From the NCBI GenBank assembly GCA_003244145.1, contig QHBM01000156.1, positions 16,214 to 80,213 of the forward strand: a stretch of 64,000 nt of DNA, in the 5' to 3' direction. The first letter of the stretch is position 1. Each line of letters opens with the position of its first letter. The DNA is from Chthoniobacterales bacterium. Lineage in GTDB: Bacteria; Verrucomicrobiota; Verrucomicrobiia; Chthoniobacterales; UBA10450. Of the stretch, positions 51,861 to 60,539 are shown piece after piece. Under the pieces are notes generated by a model. That model was not told where the DNA came from. It saw nothing but the letters and a program-made list of their open reading frames with translations, and ran no database searches. The position numbers and the translations under genes are program-made.

Positions 51861-52213
51861 CGAAGCCCGGTCGGCTTGGGACCGTCGGGAAAAACATGGC
51901 CGAGATGTCCCCCGCAACTCGCGCACAAAACTTCGGTGCGCGCCATCCCGAACTTCCGGTCGGTCTCGGTCTCGACTGCATCCTGCGCGATCGGCTGATA
52001 AAAACTCGGCCAGCCGCTTCCGGATTCGAATTTGGTTTCGGAACTGAAGAGCTCTTTGCCGCATCCCGCACATTTGTAAACGCCGGCATCATGCGTTTCC
52101 GCGTACGCGCCGGTGAACGCGCGCTCGGTCCCCTTTTCCCGCAGCACGAGATACTGCTCCGGCGTCAGCTCCTTCTTCCATTCGTCTTCGGTCTTTTTGA
52201 TTTTGTCGCTCAT
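51815..52213 (-). CDS. msrB: peptide-methionine (R)-S-oxide reductase MsrB
   Basis: 132 residues. It repairs oxidised methionine (R epimer). The structural zinc is held by two CxxC pairs, CAGC (near 48) and CASC (near 97). The catalytic cysteine is in RYCMNSAAL near 120, with [11 protein letters not shown] and GHVFPDGP as further hallmarks. Length and motifs are complete. No signal peptide is present, so it is cytoplasmic. Confidence 0.96.
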   Translation of the reverse strand: MSDKIKKTEDEWKKELTPEQYLVLREKGTERAFTGAYAETHDAGVYKCAGCGKELFSSETKFESGSGWPSFYQPIAQDAVETETDRKFGMARTEVLCASCGGHLGHVFPDGPKPTGLRYCMNSAALKLDKTL

Positions 52214-52237
52214 GATTTGTCTTCTAGTTAATCCGCG

Positions 52238-52975
52238 TCACGGCAACCAGCCACCCACGGCCTGGAGCGGTTCAATCTGACCAGCTTCAGTGAGCCACGC
52301 CGCCAGCGCGGTTCGCGCATCGGCGCTCTGGTTTGACGTGACTGCGGGAAACCGAAGTTCTTTTGTGCCGGCGCTCATTGCTTCGTTCGTTAAAGAAAGC
52401 ACGACAAAATCGTGGAGCAATTTGCGGCCGCGATTTTCTCCCGCCTTTACGTCCGTGTTCAGGTCAAAGCCGAGCCGCGCCACATGGATTTCGTAATTGC
52501 GCGCACCACCGGATGCTGGCGCAAACGTCGCCGTCACGCGATCGACATTAGCGAGCGTCACGCGCAGCACACCGATCGATTCGCTGCTCGCCGGAGGGAG
52601 ATTGCGATTCTGCCACTCGCGGCCATCGAGAACGAAACCGGGCGTGTAAACGCTGCTGCTCTTCCAGCGTGTCGAATACTCCGATTGACGCGCGGTCCAG
52701 ATCTTCGACGCGAACGGATCGCGCCAGCCGAGATGGTCCCAGTAATCGACGTGAAAGGCGATGGGAACGAAATCGCGCCAGAGTTGCGGCTCCTTTTTCA
52801 GGTTGCTCAGCCACGCCTCCGCCGGTGGACAACTGCTGCAACCTTCCGACGTGAAAAGTTCGAGCAAATGGGTCCGCGCCGGTTTGCTTTCGAAGGTCAC
52901 TTCATTTGCGGGCGAGGTCACGGCCAGGAAAGTACTCAGCATCATCGAGAGGAAAAGCAGGGCGCGTCCAATCAT
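52238..52975 (-). CDS. DUF1223 thioredoxin-like secreted protein
   Basis: 245 residues. A signal peptide precedes a thioredoxin-like fold with LLELFTSEGCSSCPPAEAWL (CxxC near 47-50) and HVDYWDHLGWRDPFAS, followed by YTPGFVLDGRE, all typical of DUF1223. A redox role in the periplasm is likely but uncharacterised. It lies 24 bp upstream of msrB on the same strand, which suits a joint role in oxidative protein repair (inference). Confidence 0.9.
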   Translation of the reverse strand: MIGRALLFLSMMLSTFLAVTSPANEVTFESKPARTHLLELFTSEGCSSCPPAEAWLSNLKKEPQLWRDFVPIAFHVDYWDHLGWRDPFASKIWTARQSEYSTRWKSSSVYTPGFVLDGREWQNRNLPPASSESIGVLRVTLANVDRVTATFAPASGGARNYEIHVARLGFDLNTDVKAGENRGRKLLHDFVVLSLTNEAMSAGTKELRFPAVTSNQSADARTALAAWLTEAGQIEPLQAVGGWLP

Positions 52976-53134
52976 GCGGATGAGAGCGCCGGGTCGGCGA
53001 AATTATTTCACGAAGAGGAATAACTGTCGTTCCTCCCGCTCTTATCCGTCTGAGTCCTCTCTCGTCCAGCCGTCGCAAAGGAGAAACCGAGTTTTGGCTC
53101 GCGCGGGTTCGGCGCGGCCGCTACTCATGGCGGC

Positions 53135-53671
53135 GTGGCCGAGGTGGATTTCGAGAAGCTGGTTGAGGAATTCTACATGCCACTTTATCGCTTCGCGCTT
53201 TCGCTCAGCCGCAACGAATCGGACGCGTTCGATTTCACCCAGCAAACTTTTTATGCCTGGGCGGCGAAGGGACATCAGCTCCGGGACACGTCGAAAGTAA
53301 AGACCTGGCTGTTCACCACGCTTTATCGAGAGTTCCTGGCCAAGAAACGTCGCGACGAACGGTTCGTCGATGTGGAAGAAGATGTGGTCTTCGCGGAGCC
53401 GCCGCAGATTTCGCCATCGGTCATCAACGAAATCGATGCCACCATCGTACAAGAGGCGCTTCATCGACTCGACGAACGTTACCGGGCTCCGCTCACGCTC
53501 TTCTACATGGAGGAACATTCCTATCGCGAGATCGCCGAGATCCTTTCGTTGCCGCTCGGCACCGTCATGTCGCGTATCTCGCGTGGAAAAGCGGAGCTGC
53601 GCCGGCAGTTGAGCGATCTCGCCGCAGAAGAATCGCGAAAAATCCTGCCGCTGAAGGGAGACGCGCGATGA
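53135..53671 (+). CDS. ECF-family RNA polymerase sigma factor
   Basis: 178 residues from GTG 53135. Region 2 is FEKLVEEFYMPLYRFALSLSRNESDAFDFTQQTFYAWAAKG, with KVKTWLFTTLYREFL as regions 2.3-2.4. Region 4 is EALHRLDERYRAPLTLFYMEEHSYREIAEILSLPLGTVMSRISRGKAELR. Its stop overlaps the next gene as ATGA, and that gene encodes its probable anti-sigma factor. The promoter it recognises cannot be inferred. Confidence 0.95.
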   Translation: MAEVDFEKLVEEFYMPLYRFALSLSRNESDAFDFTQQTFYAWAAKGHQLRDTSKVKTWLFTTLYREFLAKKRRDERFVDVEEDVVFAEPPQISPSVINEIDATIVQEALHRLDERYRAPLTLFYMEEHSYREIAEILSLPLGTVMSRISRGKAELRRQLSDLAAEESRKILPLKGDAR

Positions 53672-54417
53672 AGGAAGATGCGTTTTTGCGCGGAATCCTG
53701 AGCATTCATCGCGGGATCGATTCGGAGTCGGACGATCCGTGTTTCGCGGAGGCCCGGGAAAAGGCGGAGTCGGATCCGATCCTGGGACAATGGTGGGCGC
53801 AGGAAAAGGAATTGGATCGTGTGATCGGTTCGAAGCTGGCCAGCGTGCACTTGCCGGCGGGCTTAAAAGCACGCCTGATCTCGCGGCCCACGCTTCCCGC
53901 GCGACCACGCCCGGCCTGGACCCGCGCCGCTCTTTTGGCGGCGGCCTGTCTCGTTGCGCTCGCCGTCCTCTTCGGTTCGTGGCGCGGACCATTTCAACCG
54001 GCCGTTTCCCTTGCCGATTATCGCGATGAGATGGTGGGATTCATCAAGGTCGATCCGAACCTCGAAATGAAATCGCCCGACCTGGCGCAGGTGACCGATT
54101 GGCTTCAGAAAAATCGCGCGCCGTCCCGGCTCAATCTCCCGAAAAATTTGCAAGGCCTCGAACCGATCGGCTGCCGCACGCTGCGTTTTCGCGGACGCGA
54201 CGTCGCGTTGATCTGCTTCAAGCGGAAAGAGGGCAGCCTGCTTCACCTGTTCGTGATCGATCGCGCGGCATTGCCGGAGATGGCGAAGAGCAGTGGCCCC
54301 GAAATTTCACGGGAAGGAAATTGGATGGCCGCGGGCTGGGGAGACGGCGACGAGTTTTATCTGATCACCGTTCAGGGCGACCGCCAGGCGATCGAGGCAT
54401 ATCTCTCGGACACGTGA
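53668..54417 (+). CDS. probable transmembrane anti-sigma factor
   Basis: 249 residues. A charged cytoplasmic N-terminus (about 1-88) lacks the HxxxCxxC zinc motif of ZAS-type anti-sigma factors. One helix (about 89-107, ALLAAACLVALAVLFGSW) leads to a periplasmic domain (VDPNLEMKSPDLAQVTDWLQKN, then GCRTLRFRGRDVALICFKRKEGSLLHLFVID) with the DUF3379-like pattern seen in some anti-sigma proteins. It overlaps the sigma gene by 4 bp, the usual sigma/anti-sigma arrangement. Confidence 0.75.
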   Translation: MKEDAFLRGILSIHRGIDSESDDPCFAEAREKAESDPILGQWWAQEKELDRVIGSKLASVHLPAGLKARLISRPTLPARPRPAWTRAALLAAACLVALAVLFGSWRGPFQPAVSLADYRDEMVGFIKVDPNLEMKSPDLAQVTDWLQKNRAPSRLNLPKNLQGLEPIGCRTLRFRGRDVALICFKRKEGSLLHLFVIDRAALPEMAKSSGPEISREGNWMAAGWGDGDEFYLITVQGDRQAIEAYLSDT

Positions 54418-55182
54418 TTATGGCGCGATGATTGATTGCGCCAGCTTGGCGATCAGCGCGCACACGACCACGAGGAAAAAGATTCGCACGAACCGGCTGC
54501 CCTTGGCCAACGCGAGCCGCGATCCGATGGCGGCGCCGAGAATGCTGCAAAGCGCCATCGGCACGGCGTAGGCATAAATGATATTGCCGCTCCACGCGAA
54601 GTAGATGACCGAGGCGATATTTGTAGCCCAGTTGATCGCCTTAGCCGAAGCGGAGGCCGCGAGGAAATCGAAACCGAAAACGCCGACGAACGCGATGATG
54701 AGGAAACTGCCCGTGCCCGGCCCGAAGAAGCCGTCGTAAAAACCGAGGCACGCGCCGATGAGGAGGCCAAGCCAGCGCGCTTTCTCCGGTGCGTGTTTCG
54801 GACGATGGACGAGCCCGAGATCTTTGACGAAGAAGACATAGATCGCGACCAGGATTAGCAGCGCCAGAATGATTGGGCGCAGGAAAGCGGTGTTAAGAAG
54901 GGTGACGGCGCGCGAGCCGAGAAAGGCAAAAACGAACGCGGCGATCGCAGCCGGCGCGATGGTGGACCAATCGATCGAGACATGCCGGGCGTAGCGCTGG
55001 ACCGCCATCGTCGCTCCAGCGCACGACGCGAATTTATTCGTCCCGAGAATGGTCGCGATCGGCATTCCCGGAAGCAGAATGAGTAGCGCCGGCACCGAGA
55101 TCAGGCCGCCGCCACCGACAACAGAATCGATGAACCCAGCCAGCAGCGAAAAAATACAAAGGAAGAAAATCAGCATCATCAC
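54418..55182 (-). CDS. TauE/SafE-family permease
   Basis: 254 residues with about eight helices. The N-terminal repeat has AGFIDSVVGGGGLISVPALLI and TNKFASCAGATMAVQRYARH; the second has GLLIGACLGFYDGFFGPGTGSFLIIAFV and ASAKAINWATNIASVIYF. These are TauE/SafE hallmarks. The family exports or imports sulfur-containing anions or sulfite. It is the last gene of the copper operon (38 bp after DUF4198), so its relevance to copper or sulfur is inference. It converges with the anti-sigma gene by 0 bp. Confidence 0.88.
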   Translation of the reverse strand: MMMLIFFLCIFSLLAGFIDSVVGGGGLISVPALLILLPGMPIATILGTNKFASCAGATMAVQRYARHVSIDWSTIAPAAIAAFVFAFLGSRAVTLLNTAFLRPIILALLILVAIYVFFVKDLGLVHRPKHAPEKARWLGLLIGACLGFYDGFFGPGTGSFLIIAFVGVFGFDFLAASASAKAINWATNIASVIYFAWSGNIIYAYAVPMALCSILGAAIGSRLALAKGSRFVRIFFLVVVCALIAKLAQSIIAP

Positions 55183-55220
55183 GCCCTGCCATGGATCGCA
55201 GGCGAAGAGACGAGCGTGCG

Positions 55221-56039
55221 TTATTTCTGTTTCACTTCAAGCGTGAGCGTGGCGAAGTCACTCTCCCAATCGGCGTCGCTCCGCGCTGACTTGCGCACGT
55301 CCGTGCCGCGCAGAAGCCATCGTCCAGCTTTGTTGAATCGAAGAACCATCCGGCCCGCGGAGTCCGTCTTGCGGGTTTCGCCTTTCGTTTCACCGGCGGC
55401 GACCGCGTTAAGGGAGAAGCTCGGGAACGGCGCGCCGTTTTTCAATATGCGCACTGGAAAATCGTCGCCTTCCCGCAACATGGTCGGATCCTTCTCCGGT
55501 ACGATTTCGAGCGCCATTCCCACCGGCTCCGTCCAGGAACGGTCGGCTGGTGCTTCGCCGGCGACGCGGACAAAAGTCTTCGGATGCTTCGTGTAAAGTT
55601 CGCGCCAGCGTCGGGGCTCCTTCATTTCCGCCCATTCCTTTTTCAAGCTCGCCGGCGCGTCGATTTCATCGAGATATTCCTGAACTTCCGCCGGCTTCAA
55701 CTCGATCGATTTCGGTGGAAGTTTGACCCACAAAGTCGCGAGGCCCGCTTCCGGCAGCGGCGCTTTGAACACGAGCGACTTCGGCCCGGCGGAAATATCT
55801 TCGATTTCAAATATGCGGCCGGCGAGCCGGCATCGCGCGGTCTCCACACGCTCGCGTTTCGGGCCGGTTTCCAGCGCGGGGAAGGCCATTCCACTTGTCA
55901 GGTCGAGCGTGACCAACGTTTTCGGCGCCACCTCAAAGCGATCGGGGAGCAGCCAGGTATCGTGCGCGGCGGCCGAGGTCGCCAGGGCCGCAGACCACGA
56001 GCTCAACAGCATTGCGATAATTATTTTCTTGCCGGTCAT
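55221..56039 (-). CDS. DUF4198 periplasmic protein
   Basis: 272 residues. A signal peptide (cleavage after AAA) is followed at once by HDTWLLPDRFEVAP, the N-terminal H-x-x-W/F-L-x-P motif of DUF4198 proteins linked to nickel, cobalt or copper uptake/resistance loci. A beta-sandwich follows (RLAGRIFEIEDIS, then FPVRILKNGAPFPSFSLNAV and AGRWLLRGTDVRKS). It lies 4 bp after the multicopper oxidase stop and is probably a periplasmic metal carrier. Confidence 0.85.
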   Translation of the reverse strand: MTGKKIIIAMLLSSWSAALATSAAAHDTWLLPDRFEVAPKTLVTLDLTSGMAFPALETGPKRERVETARCRLAGRIFEIEDISAGPKSLVFKAPLPEAGLATLWVKLPPKSIELKPAEVQEYLDEIDAPASLKKEWAEMKEPRRWRELYTKHPKTFVRVAGEAPADRSWTEPVGMALEIVPEKDPTMLREGDDFPVRILKNGAPFPSFSLNAVAAGETKGETRKTDSAGRMVLRFNKAGRWLLRGTDVRKSARSDADWESDFATLTLEVKQK

Positions 56040-56043
56040 AAAA

Positions 56044-57300
56044 TCAGGATTTCAGGAAACCAGGCCCGGTCCCTTCAGGTTGTCGAAACCAGCCCGGGTC
56101 ATCGTAACTGGTGATGCCCTCGCGAATCTTGAGAATGGTAAACATCCCGCCCATGGCGATGGGGCCGAAGGGGCCGTCGCCGGTCATCATCGCCACTGTG
56201 TTCTTCGGCGGCGGGCCCATTTTCATTTCGCTCATTTCTCCCATCCCGGATGTGCCCATCGCCATGTAGCCCGGGACCAGTTTGTTGATTCGCGTCTCTT
56301 TTTGATTCACGCCGATCATGTTCGGAATGTTGTGGTTCATCGCGTTCATGGTGTGATGATTCTTGTGGCAATGGAACGCCCAATCGCCGGGGTTATCCGC
56401 GACAAACTCGACCGTCCGGGTGCTGCCGGGTGGAACGTTCACCGTCGTCTCCGGCCACCAGGCCGATTTTGGAATCGGGCCGCCGTCGGTTTCGACTACC
56501 CACCACCGGTGTCCATGAAAGTGAATAGGATGGCTGTCCATGCTCAAATTCGCGAGGCTGACGCGAACGCGCTGACCGAGTTTCGCCACGAGCGGGTCGG
56601 TCCCGGGAAAAATTCGGCTGTTGAAAGTGAACAAATTGAAATCGGTCATCACGTTTGGATTGGGAGTGAATGTGCCCGGTTCGACAAACCATTCCTGGAG
56701 AAAAATGCAAAAGTGCCGATCGACTGGCGCCGCGTATCCGCCTTTTGGATGAATGACGAAGAAGCCCTGCATGCCCATCGCCATCTGCACGGTCTCGTCG
56801 GAATGGGGATGATACATTTGCACGCCGGATTGTTTGAGGGTGAACTCGTAGGCGCAGGTTTCCCCCGGCGGAATGTGTTTTTGGGTTAACCCACCGACGC
56901 CGTCCATGCCGTTTGGCAGGATCACGCCATGCCAGTGAATCGAGGTCGCTTCCGGGAGATGATTCGTCACGAAAATGCGCACGCGATCGCCTTCCATGGC
57001 TTCGATAGTGGGACCGGGCGTCTGGCCATTGTAGCCCCAGCAATTCACCATCATTCCCTCCGCGAACACGCGCTTCACCGGCTCGGCCACGAGATGAAAC
57101 TCCTTTACGCCATCCACCAATTTCCACGGCAGCGTGGTCCCGTTCGGCGTGACCACGGGAGTGTAAGGCTGGTTACCTGGTTGAACGGCTGGAGGAGATT
57201 GATTAGCAACCACCTCAGCTCCGCGGGCCAGCCGACTTATCGCCGCCGAACCGCCAGCGATTGCCGCCACTCCGGAGAAGAATTTGCGTCTTGTGATCAT
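56044..57300 (-). CDS. multicopper oxidase (CopA/CueO-like), Tat-exported
   Basis: 418 residues. The Tat signal RRKFFSG leads into three cupredoxin-like domains. Copper ligands are visible in HWHG near 125, HPHS near 165, HPIHFHGH near 263 and HCHKNHHTMNAM near 325 (the Cys-His of the type 1/trinuclear site). Several Met-rich stretches (YMAMGTSGMGEMSEMKMG, near 360) resemble copper-binding Met loops of CueO/CopA. It probably oxidises Cu(I) to Cu(II) in the periplasm. It lies between the TolC-like and DUF4198 genes of the copper operon. Confidence 0.95.
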   Translation of the reverse strand: MITRRKFFSGVAAIAGGSAAISRLARGAEVVANQSPPAVQPGNQPYTPVVTPNGTTLPWKLVDGVKEFHLVAEPVKRVFAEGMMVNCWGYNGQTPGPTIEAMEGDRVRIFVTNHLPEATSIHWHGVILPNGMDGVGGLTQKHIPPGETCAYEFTLKQSGVQMYHPHSDETVQMAMGMQGFFVIHPKGGYAAPVDRHFCIFLQEWFVEPGTFTPNPNVMTDFNLFTFNSRIFPGTDPLVAKLGQRVRVSLANLSMDSHPIHFHGHRWWVVETDGGPIPKSAWWPETTVNVPPGSTRTVEFVADNPGDWAFHCHKNHHTMNAMNHNIPNMIGVNQKETRINKLVPGYMAMGTSGMGEMSEMKMGPPPKNTVAMMTGDGPFGPIAMGGMFTILKIREGITSYDDPGWFRQPEGTGPGFLKS

Positions 57301-57310
57301 AACCTTCCTC

Positions 57311-58687
57311 CTACTTGTTGTTCTTTGTCTCCTTCGAACGACTACTCGTTAGGTTCCCGCCCGCGGCGCGCTCCAGATCCGCGCGCGCGATCCAGTAATC
57401 TCGCAGCGCTTCGATGTAACCGCGCTCCGCCGCGAGCTCATTTTGCCGCGCCAGCAGAAGGTCGTAGGGCCCTTTCAACATTGAGTTGTAACTCGTGAGA
57501 GTAAGATCGAGCACACGCTTCCGGTCCGGCACCAGCTCATCGCGGGAATAAATGGCGAGATCTTCTTTGGCCAACATGCGATCTCGCGCCTCCCGCACGT
57601 CCGAACGAATCTCGATCGCCAGAGCTTCCAGCCGCCGCTCGGCCTGGCGCAATTGAGCTTCGAACTTCGCGATCCGGCCCTGGCCTTGATTGAAAATTGG
57701 CAACTCGAGTTTCAGGTTCGGTCCGGTGAGACGCTGCCGATCCGTGTCCCGCTCGCTGCTCACCCCGAACTCGATCGCCCCCACGTAGCGATATGTTTTC
57801 GTCAATCCCAGACTCTGAACGAGAGCCGCGATTTCCGTTTTCGCTGCCGCCAGGTCGAGTCGCTGGGCGATGGCTAACGATTCGAGCCGATCCGTCGCGA
57901 AACTTTTCCCGGGGATCGGCGGGAGTTCGTCTGCGATCTTCCATTGGGTGTCTGCGCCCCACACTCCCAGCAAACGATTGAGTTTTTCGCGATCGGTTCG
58001 CATTTCGGCGGCCACTTGCGCGGCATCGAGCCGGGTTTGCGAATAGGTGGACTGCTGGTTGGCCAGATCGAGGTCGCTGATATTTCCCGCCTCATGCTGG
58101 CGTTGCGTGAGTTCCAAAGCCGCGGCGTTCGTATCACCCAAAACGCTCAGGCGCGTAAACAACATCTGCTTGCCTTGCAGGTTGTAGAACGCGGTCTTCA
58201 CTTCAGCAGCCAGCTTTAAGACTGCGTCGGCGACGCGCAGTTCGGTTCGGGCTAGCTCGCGAGCGGCGACTTTTTTTCTCAGCGGAATCATGAGGAGATC
58301 GAGAAAATCCTGCACGATCCCGAAATCGAGTTTTGTCGCGGAAGGTGGCCGGTCTGGAAATTTCGCGCTGGCATCGAAGACAGGATTCTTCAGCAGGCCT
58401 GCTTCGGTAAGATCGGCGCGGGCAATTCCAATCTCTTCGAACATCGCTTGCAGCTCGCGATTATTCAGCAACGCAATCTGCACGGCGCGATCCGCCGTCA
58501 TCGTTCCGCGAAGCAGGGCCCGAACCGCGGCGGCGATTTCTTCGTCCGCGCCTGCGTCGTGTCTCAGCTCAATGCGTTTGCCGATGCGCTGCTGCACGGC
58601 GGATTGCACTTCGAGCATCGATTGCGGGCTCGCGAAGCTGAAGCCCGGAGCGAGCAGACCGATCAGGAGAAGCGGCGGCGCTTTCAT
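57311..58687 (-). CDS. TolC-family outer-membrane efflux protein
   Basis: 458 residues. A signal peptide (MKAPPLLLIGLLAPGFSFA) precedes two long coiled-coil OEP repeats: AVQIALLNNRELQAMFEEIGIARADLTEAGLLKNP, and LTLTSYNSMLKGPYDLLLARQNELAAERGYIEALRDYW. It forms the outer-membrane exit duct of a tripartite efflux system, probably for copper. No RND pump or adaptor gene follows in this operon, so its partner must lie elsewhere. The start overlaps the HMBD lipoprotein gene by 4 bp. Confidence 0.92.
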   Translation of the reverse strand: MKAPPLLLIGLLAPGFSFASPQSMLEVQSAVQQRIGKRIELRHDAGADEEIAAAVRALLRGTMTADRAVQIALLNNRELQAMFEEIGIARADLTEAGLLKNPVFDASAKFPDRPPSATKLDFGIVQDFLDLLMIPLRKKVAARELARTELRVADAVLKLAAEVKTAFYNLQGKQMLFTRLSVLGDTNAAALELTQRQHEAGNISDLDLANQQSTYSQTRLDAAQVAAEMRTDREKLNRLLGVWGADTQWKIADELPPIPGKSFATDRLESLAIAQRLDLAAAKTEIAALVQSLGLTKTYRYVGAIEFGVSSERDTDRQRLTGPNLKLELPIFNQGQGRIAKFEAQLRQAERRLEALAIEIRSDVREARDRMLAKEDLAIYSRDELVPDRKRVLDLTLTSYNSMLKGPYDLLLARQNELAAERGYIEALRDYWIARADLERAAGGNLTSSRSKETKNNK

Positions 58688-59067
58688 TTCGCTTCGACTT
58701 CCTTCTTCACCAGAGTCATGCCGCACTTCGGGCATTGCCCCGGCTTGTCGGAATGAATCTCAGGATGCATCACGCACGTCCAATAGGACGCCTTGGGCGC
58801 TGTTTGCGTTTTCGGTTGGCCCATCGTCTTCATGTCGTGAGTCTCTTCGCTGTTCTGGAAATCCGGAGTCGGAACGTCCTGCCGCGCCAGTTGGGCTTTG
58901 GTTTTGCGCGTAAGCTCATCGGCGGTTGCCAACCGCTTCATTTTCGGGCGCGGTGCTTCCGCCGCCTCAGCGCTGGCGGGATGATCCGCCGGCACAGGAC
59001 GCGGCTCGAAACTCGTCGCGCATCCGGAGAGTGCGATGAGCGCGAGTAACGCGAAAGCCTGGCGCAT
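58684..59067 (-). CDS. lipoprotein with heavy-metal-binding domain
   Basis: 127 residues. The lipobox LSGC near residue 16 predicts a lipoprotein. A charged linker (about 35-90) leads to the C-terminal heavy-metal-binding domain WTCVMHPEIHSDKPGQCPKCGM (about 95-118), the C-x-M-H-P-x27-C-x-x-C-G-M module also found at the N-terminus of CopA here. It probably delivers or buffers copper in the periplasm. The ATGA overlap couples it to the TolC gene. Confidence 0.85.
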   Translation of the reverse strand: MRQAFALLALIALSGCATSFEPRPVPADHPASAEAAEAPRPKMKRLATADELTRKTKAQLARQDVPTPDFQNSEETHDMKTMGQPKTQTAPKASYWTCVMHPEIHSDKPGQCPKCGMTLVKKEVEAK

Positions 59068-59095
59068 TTTGATCTGGCTGATCCGGGGCCCCCTC

Positions 59096-59491
59096 TTACT
59101 TCTGCACGACCGCGTTCTCGATCATATTAATCCCGTCGCGCGAAACGACTTTGCCTTCGACGGTGATCTTCTTCGCGGCATACTGCGCGAGCTCGGCATT
59201 AAGGGGCTTGTGCTCGCCAATGAGCAGGTAGGTTTTGCCATCGTCCGCCTTCAGGCCAACAGGCAGGCCGCTGGTAATGCACTTCTTCGCGCAATCGGCG
59301 TGTTTCTCACCGGTTGCGTTGTGATCGACGTAGCACGCCATATCAAGCACTTCGCCGGTGATTTTCTTTGTCTCGCCGGATGCCAGGTCTTCTTTTTTTT
59401 CTCCGTGGTCATGACCTTCGTGGGCAATGATCGGATAGGCTGCGAATAACGCTGCGGCTGCGAGAGCCAGGATGATGTTTGTTTTTTTCAT
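59096..59491 (-). CDS. secreted His-rich protein of the copper operon, unknown family
   Basis: 131 residues. A signal peptide (cleavage after IIA) is followed by HEGHDHGEK, a His-rich metal-binding segment. A beta-type domain follows with CYVDHNATGEKHADCAKKCITSGLPVG, where three Cys and two His could bind copper, and ends AKKITVEGKVVSRDG. I cannot name a family. ATG 59491 starts the signal peptide. Confidence 0.78.
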   Translation of the reverse strand: MKKTNIILALAAAALFAAYPIIAHEGHDHGEKKEDLASGETKKITGEVLDMACYVDHNATGEKHADCAKKCITSGLPVGLKADDGKTYLLIGEHKPLNAELAQYAAKKITVEGKVVSRDGINMIENAVVQK

Positions 59492-59522
59492 TTCGGTTTG
59501 TTCTTTCTGGTTTGGTGTTCGG

Positions 59523-59921
59523 TTACTTTTTGATCTCCCCGCAGGTAGCCATGTTCTTGCCGCCATACGGATTCGCGATTGTGGTTGAGGTTTGGACCCA
59601 ATCCTTTTTCAGCATCGGGCAATTCACGACGTAGTAGCCGCTCTGACCAGCCGTAAGCTGTTTGGCTTTCTCGCTAAGTTTTTCGAAGGCGGTTCGCGCA
59701 TCTTTCAGTGAACTGCTTTTCGACAACTCAGCGCCGTCGTTACCTAGATCAGGGGCGGCTGCTTTCGCGCCGTCGAGGTTATCGGCCGTGAGCGCAACGT
59801 GCGCTTTCTCATAGGCCGCGAGGAATTTCTTGTCCTGATCGTTGAGATCTGCGGCGAAGGCCGATCCGTGAATGAGCGCGAGACTGAAGGCCATTGCGGC
59901 CAGAGTTTTTAGTTTGTTCAT
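59523..59921 (-). CDS. DUF3347-like periplasmic copper-binding protein
   Basis: 132 residues. A signal peptide (cleavage after AFA) precedes a helical segment (DQDKKFLAAYEKAHVALTADNLDGAKAAAPDLG) and a C-terminal region YYVVNCPMLKKDWVQTSTTIANPYGGKNMATCGEIK. The CPM...W.Q...NPY.G..M..CG pattern is diagnostic of DUF3347, the domain linked to CusB-type copper efflux. The two Cys and two Met are probable copper ligands. It follows a 138-bp gap containing only a weak hairpin. Confidence 0.85.
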   Translation of the reverse strand: MNKLKTLAAMAFSLALIHGSAFAADLNDQDKKFLAAYEKAHVALTADNLDGAKAAAPDLGNDGAELSKSSSLKDARTAFEKLSEKAKQLTAGQSGYYVVNCPMLKKDWVQTSTTIANPYGGKNMATCGEIKK

Positions 59922-60059
59922 CTTGTTGGTTCTTTCTGTTTTGAGTTTGTTGTGTGACCGGGGAAAGGCGCAGGCGCGCTCCCAGGTGAGGCGAAGCCGG
60001 CGCGATAAACGCCGGGACACGAGCAGACGACTGCGACTTCCGCTAGAGGAAGGCGGTCG

Positions 60060-60485
60060 TTAGCTCAAAGAAATCGGAGGAGCGTGAGCGAGAACGCTCC
60101 GCTGCAAGACGGATTCGGCAAACGAATCGGCGCCGGGCGGCCCCGTGTCCCATTCCGATCGCGGGACACCGTTGTGATCATTTTGAAAAATGAGTTCAGC
60201 GGCGAAGTAACTCTTCAACACAAAGAGAGCAGCGTCGTAACTGACAGGATTCTTGAGCGGCGTGACCGCGGGCGCGGCCAGCGACTTGCAACAAACCAGA
60301 TCGTTATTGTGATCATTTCCTTTGGCCGGCGCCTTGTGCCCGGGGCAATGTTCGTGCGCCGACGGAGCAGCAATCGGTGAAAGAGCCGCAGCCAGCGCGC
60401 AGTGATCGGACGCGATGAACCACGCGGCCATTGTCACCAGCGCCCCGCTAGTCCGCACAGCGCTTTTCGCGAATCGGAGTTTCAC
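60060..60485 (-). CDS. secreted His/Cys-containing protein, unknown
   Basis: About 141 residues from GTG 60485 (the frame is open to a TTG at 60530). A hydrophobic leader (about 10-40) is followed by HEHCPGHKAP and CCKSLAA, with the rest of low complexity ending AHAPPISLS. The Cys/His stretch and the position 54 bp after copA suggest a metal-binding role. The design (leader, short Cys/His segment, Pro-rich tail) resembles the protein at 8965-9303. No family recognised; the start is uncertain. Confidence 0.5.
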   Translation of the reverse strand: MKLRFAKSAVRTSGALVTMAAWFIASDHCALAAALSPIAAPSAHEHCPGHKAPAKGNDHNNDLVCCKSLAAPAVTPLKNPVSYDAALFVLKSYFAAELIFQNDHNGVPRSEWDTGPPGADSFAESVLQRSVLAHAPPISLS

Positions 60486-60539
60486 CTCTCTGTTAGTCGC
60501 GCAGGAGAAGGGATTGTTCAACTTTAGCAAAACTCTCCT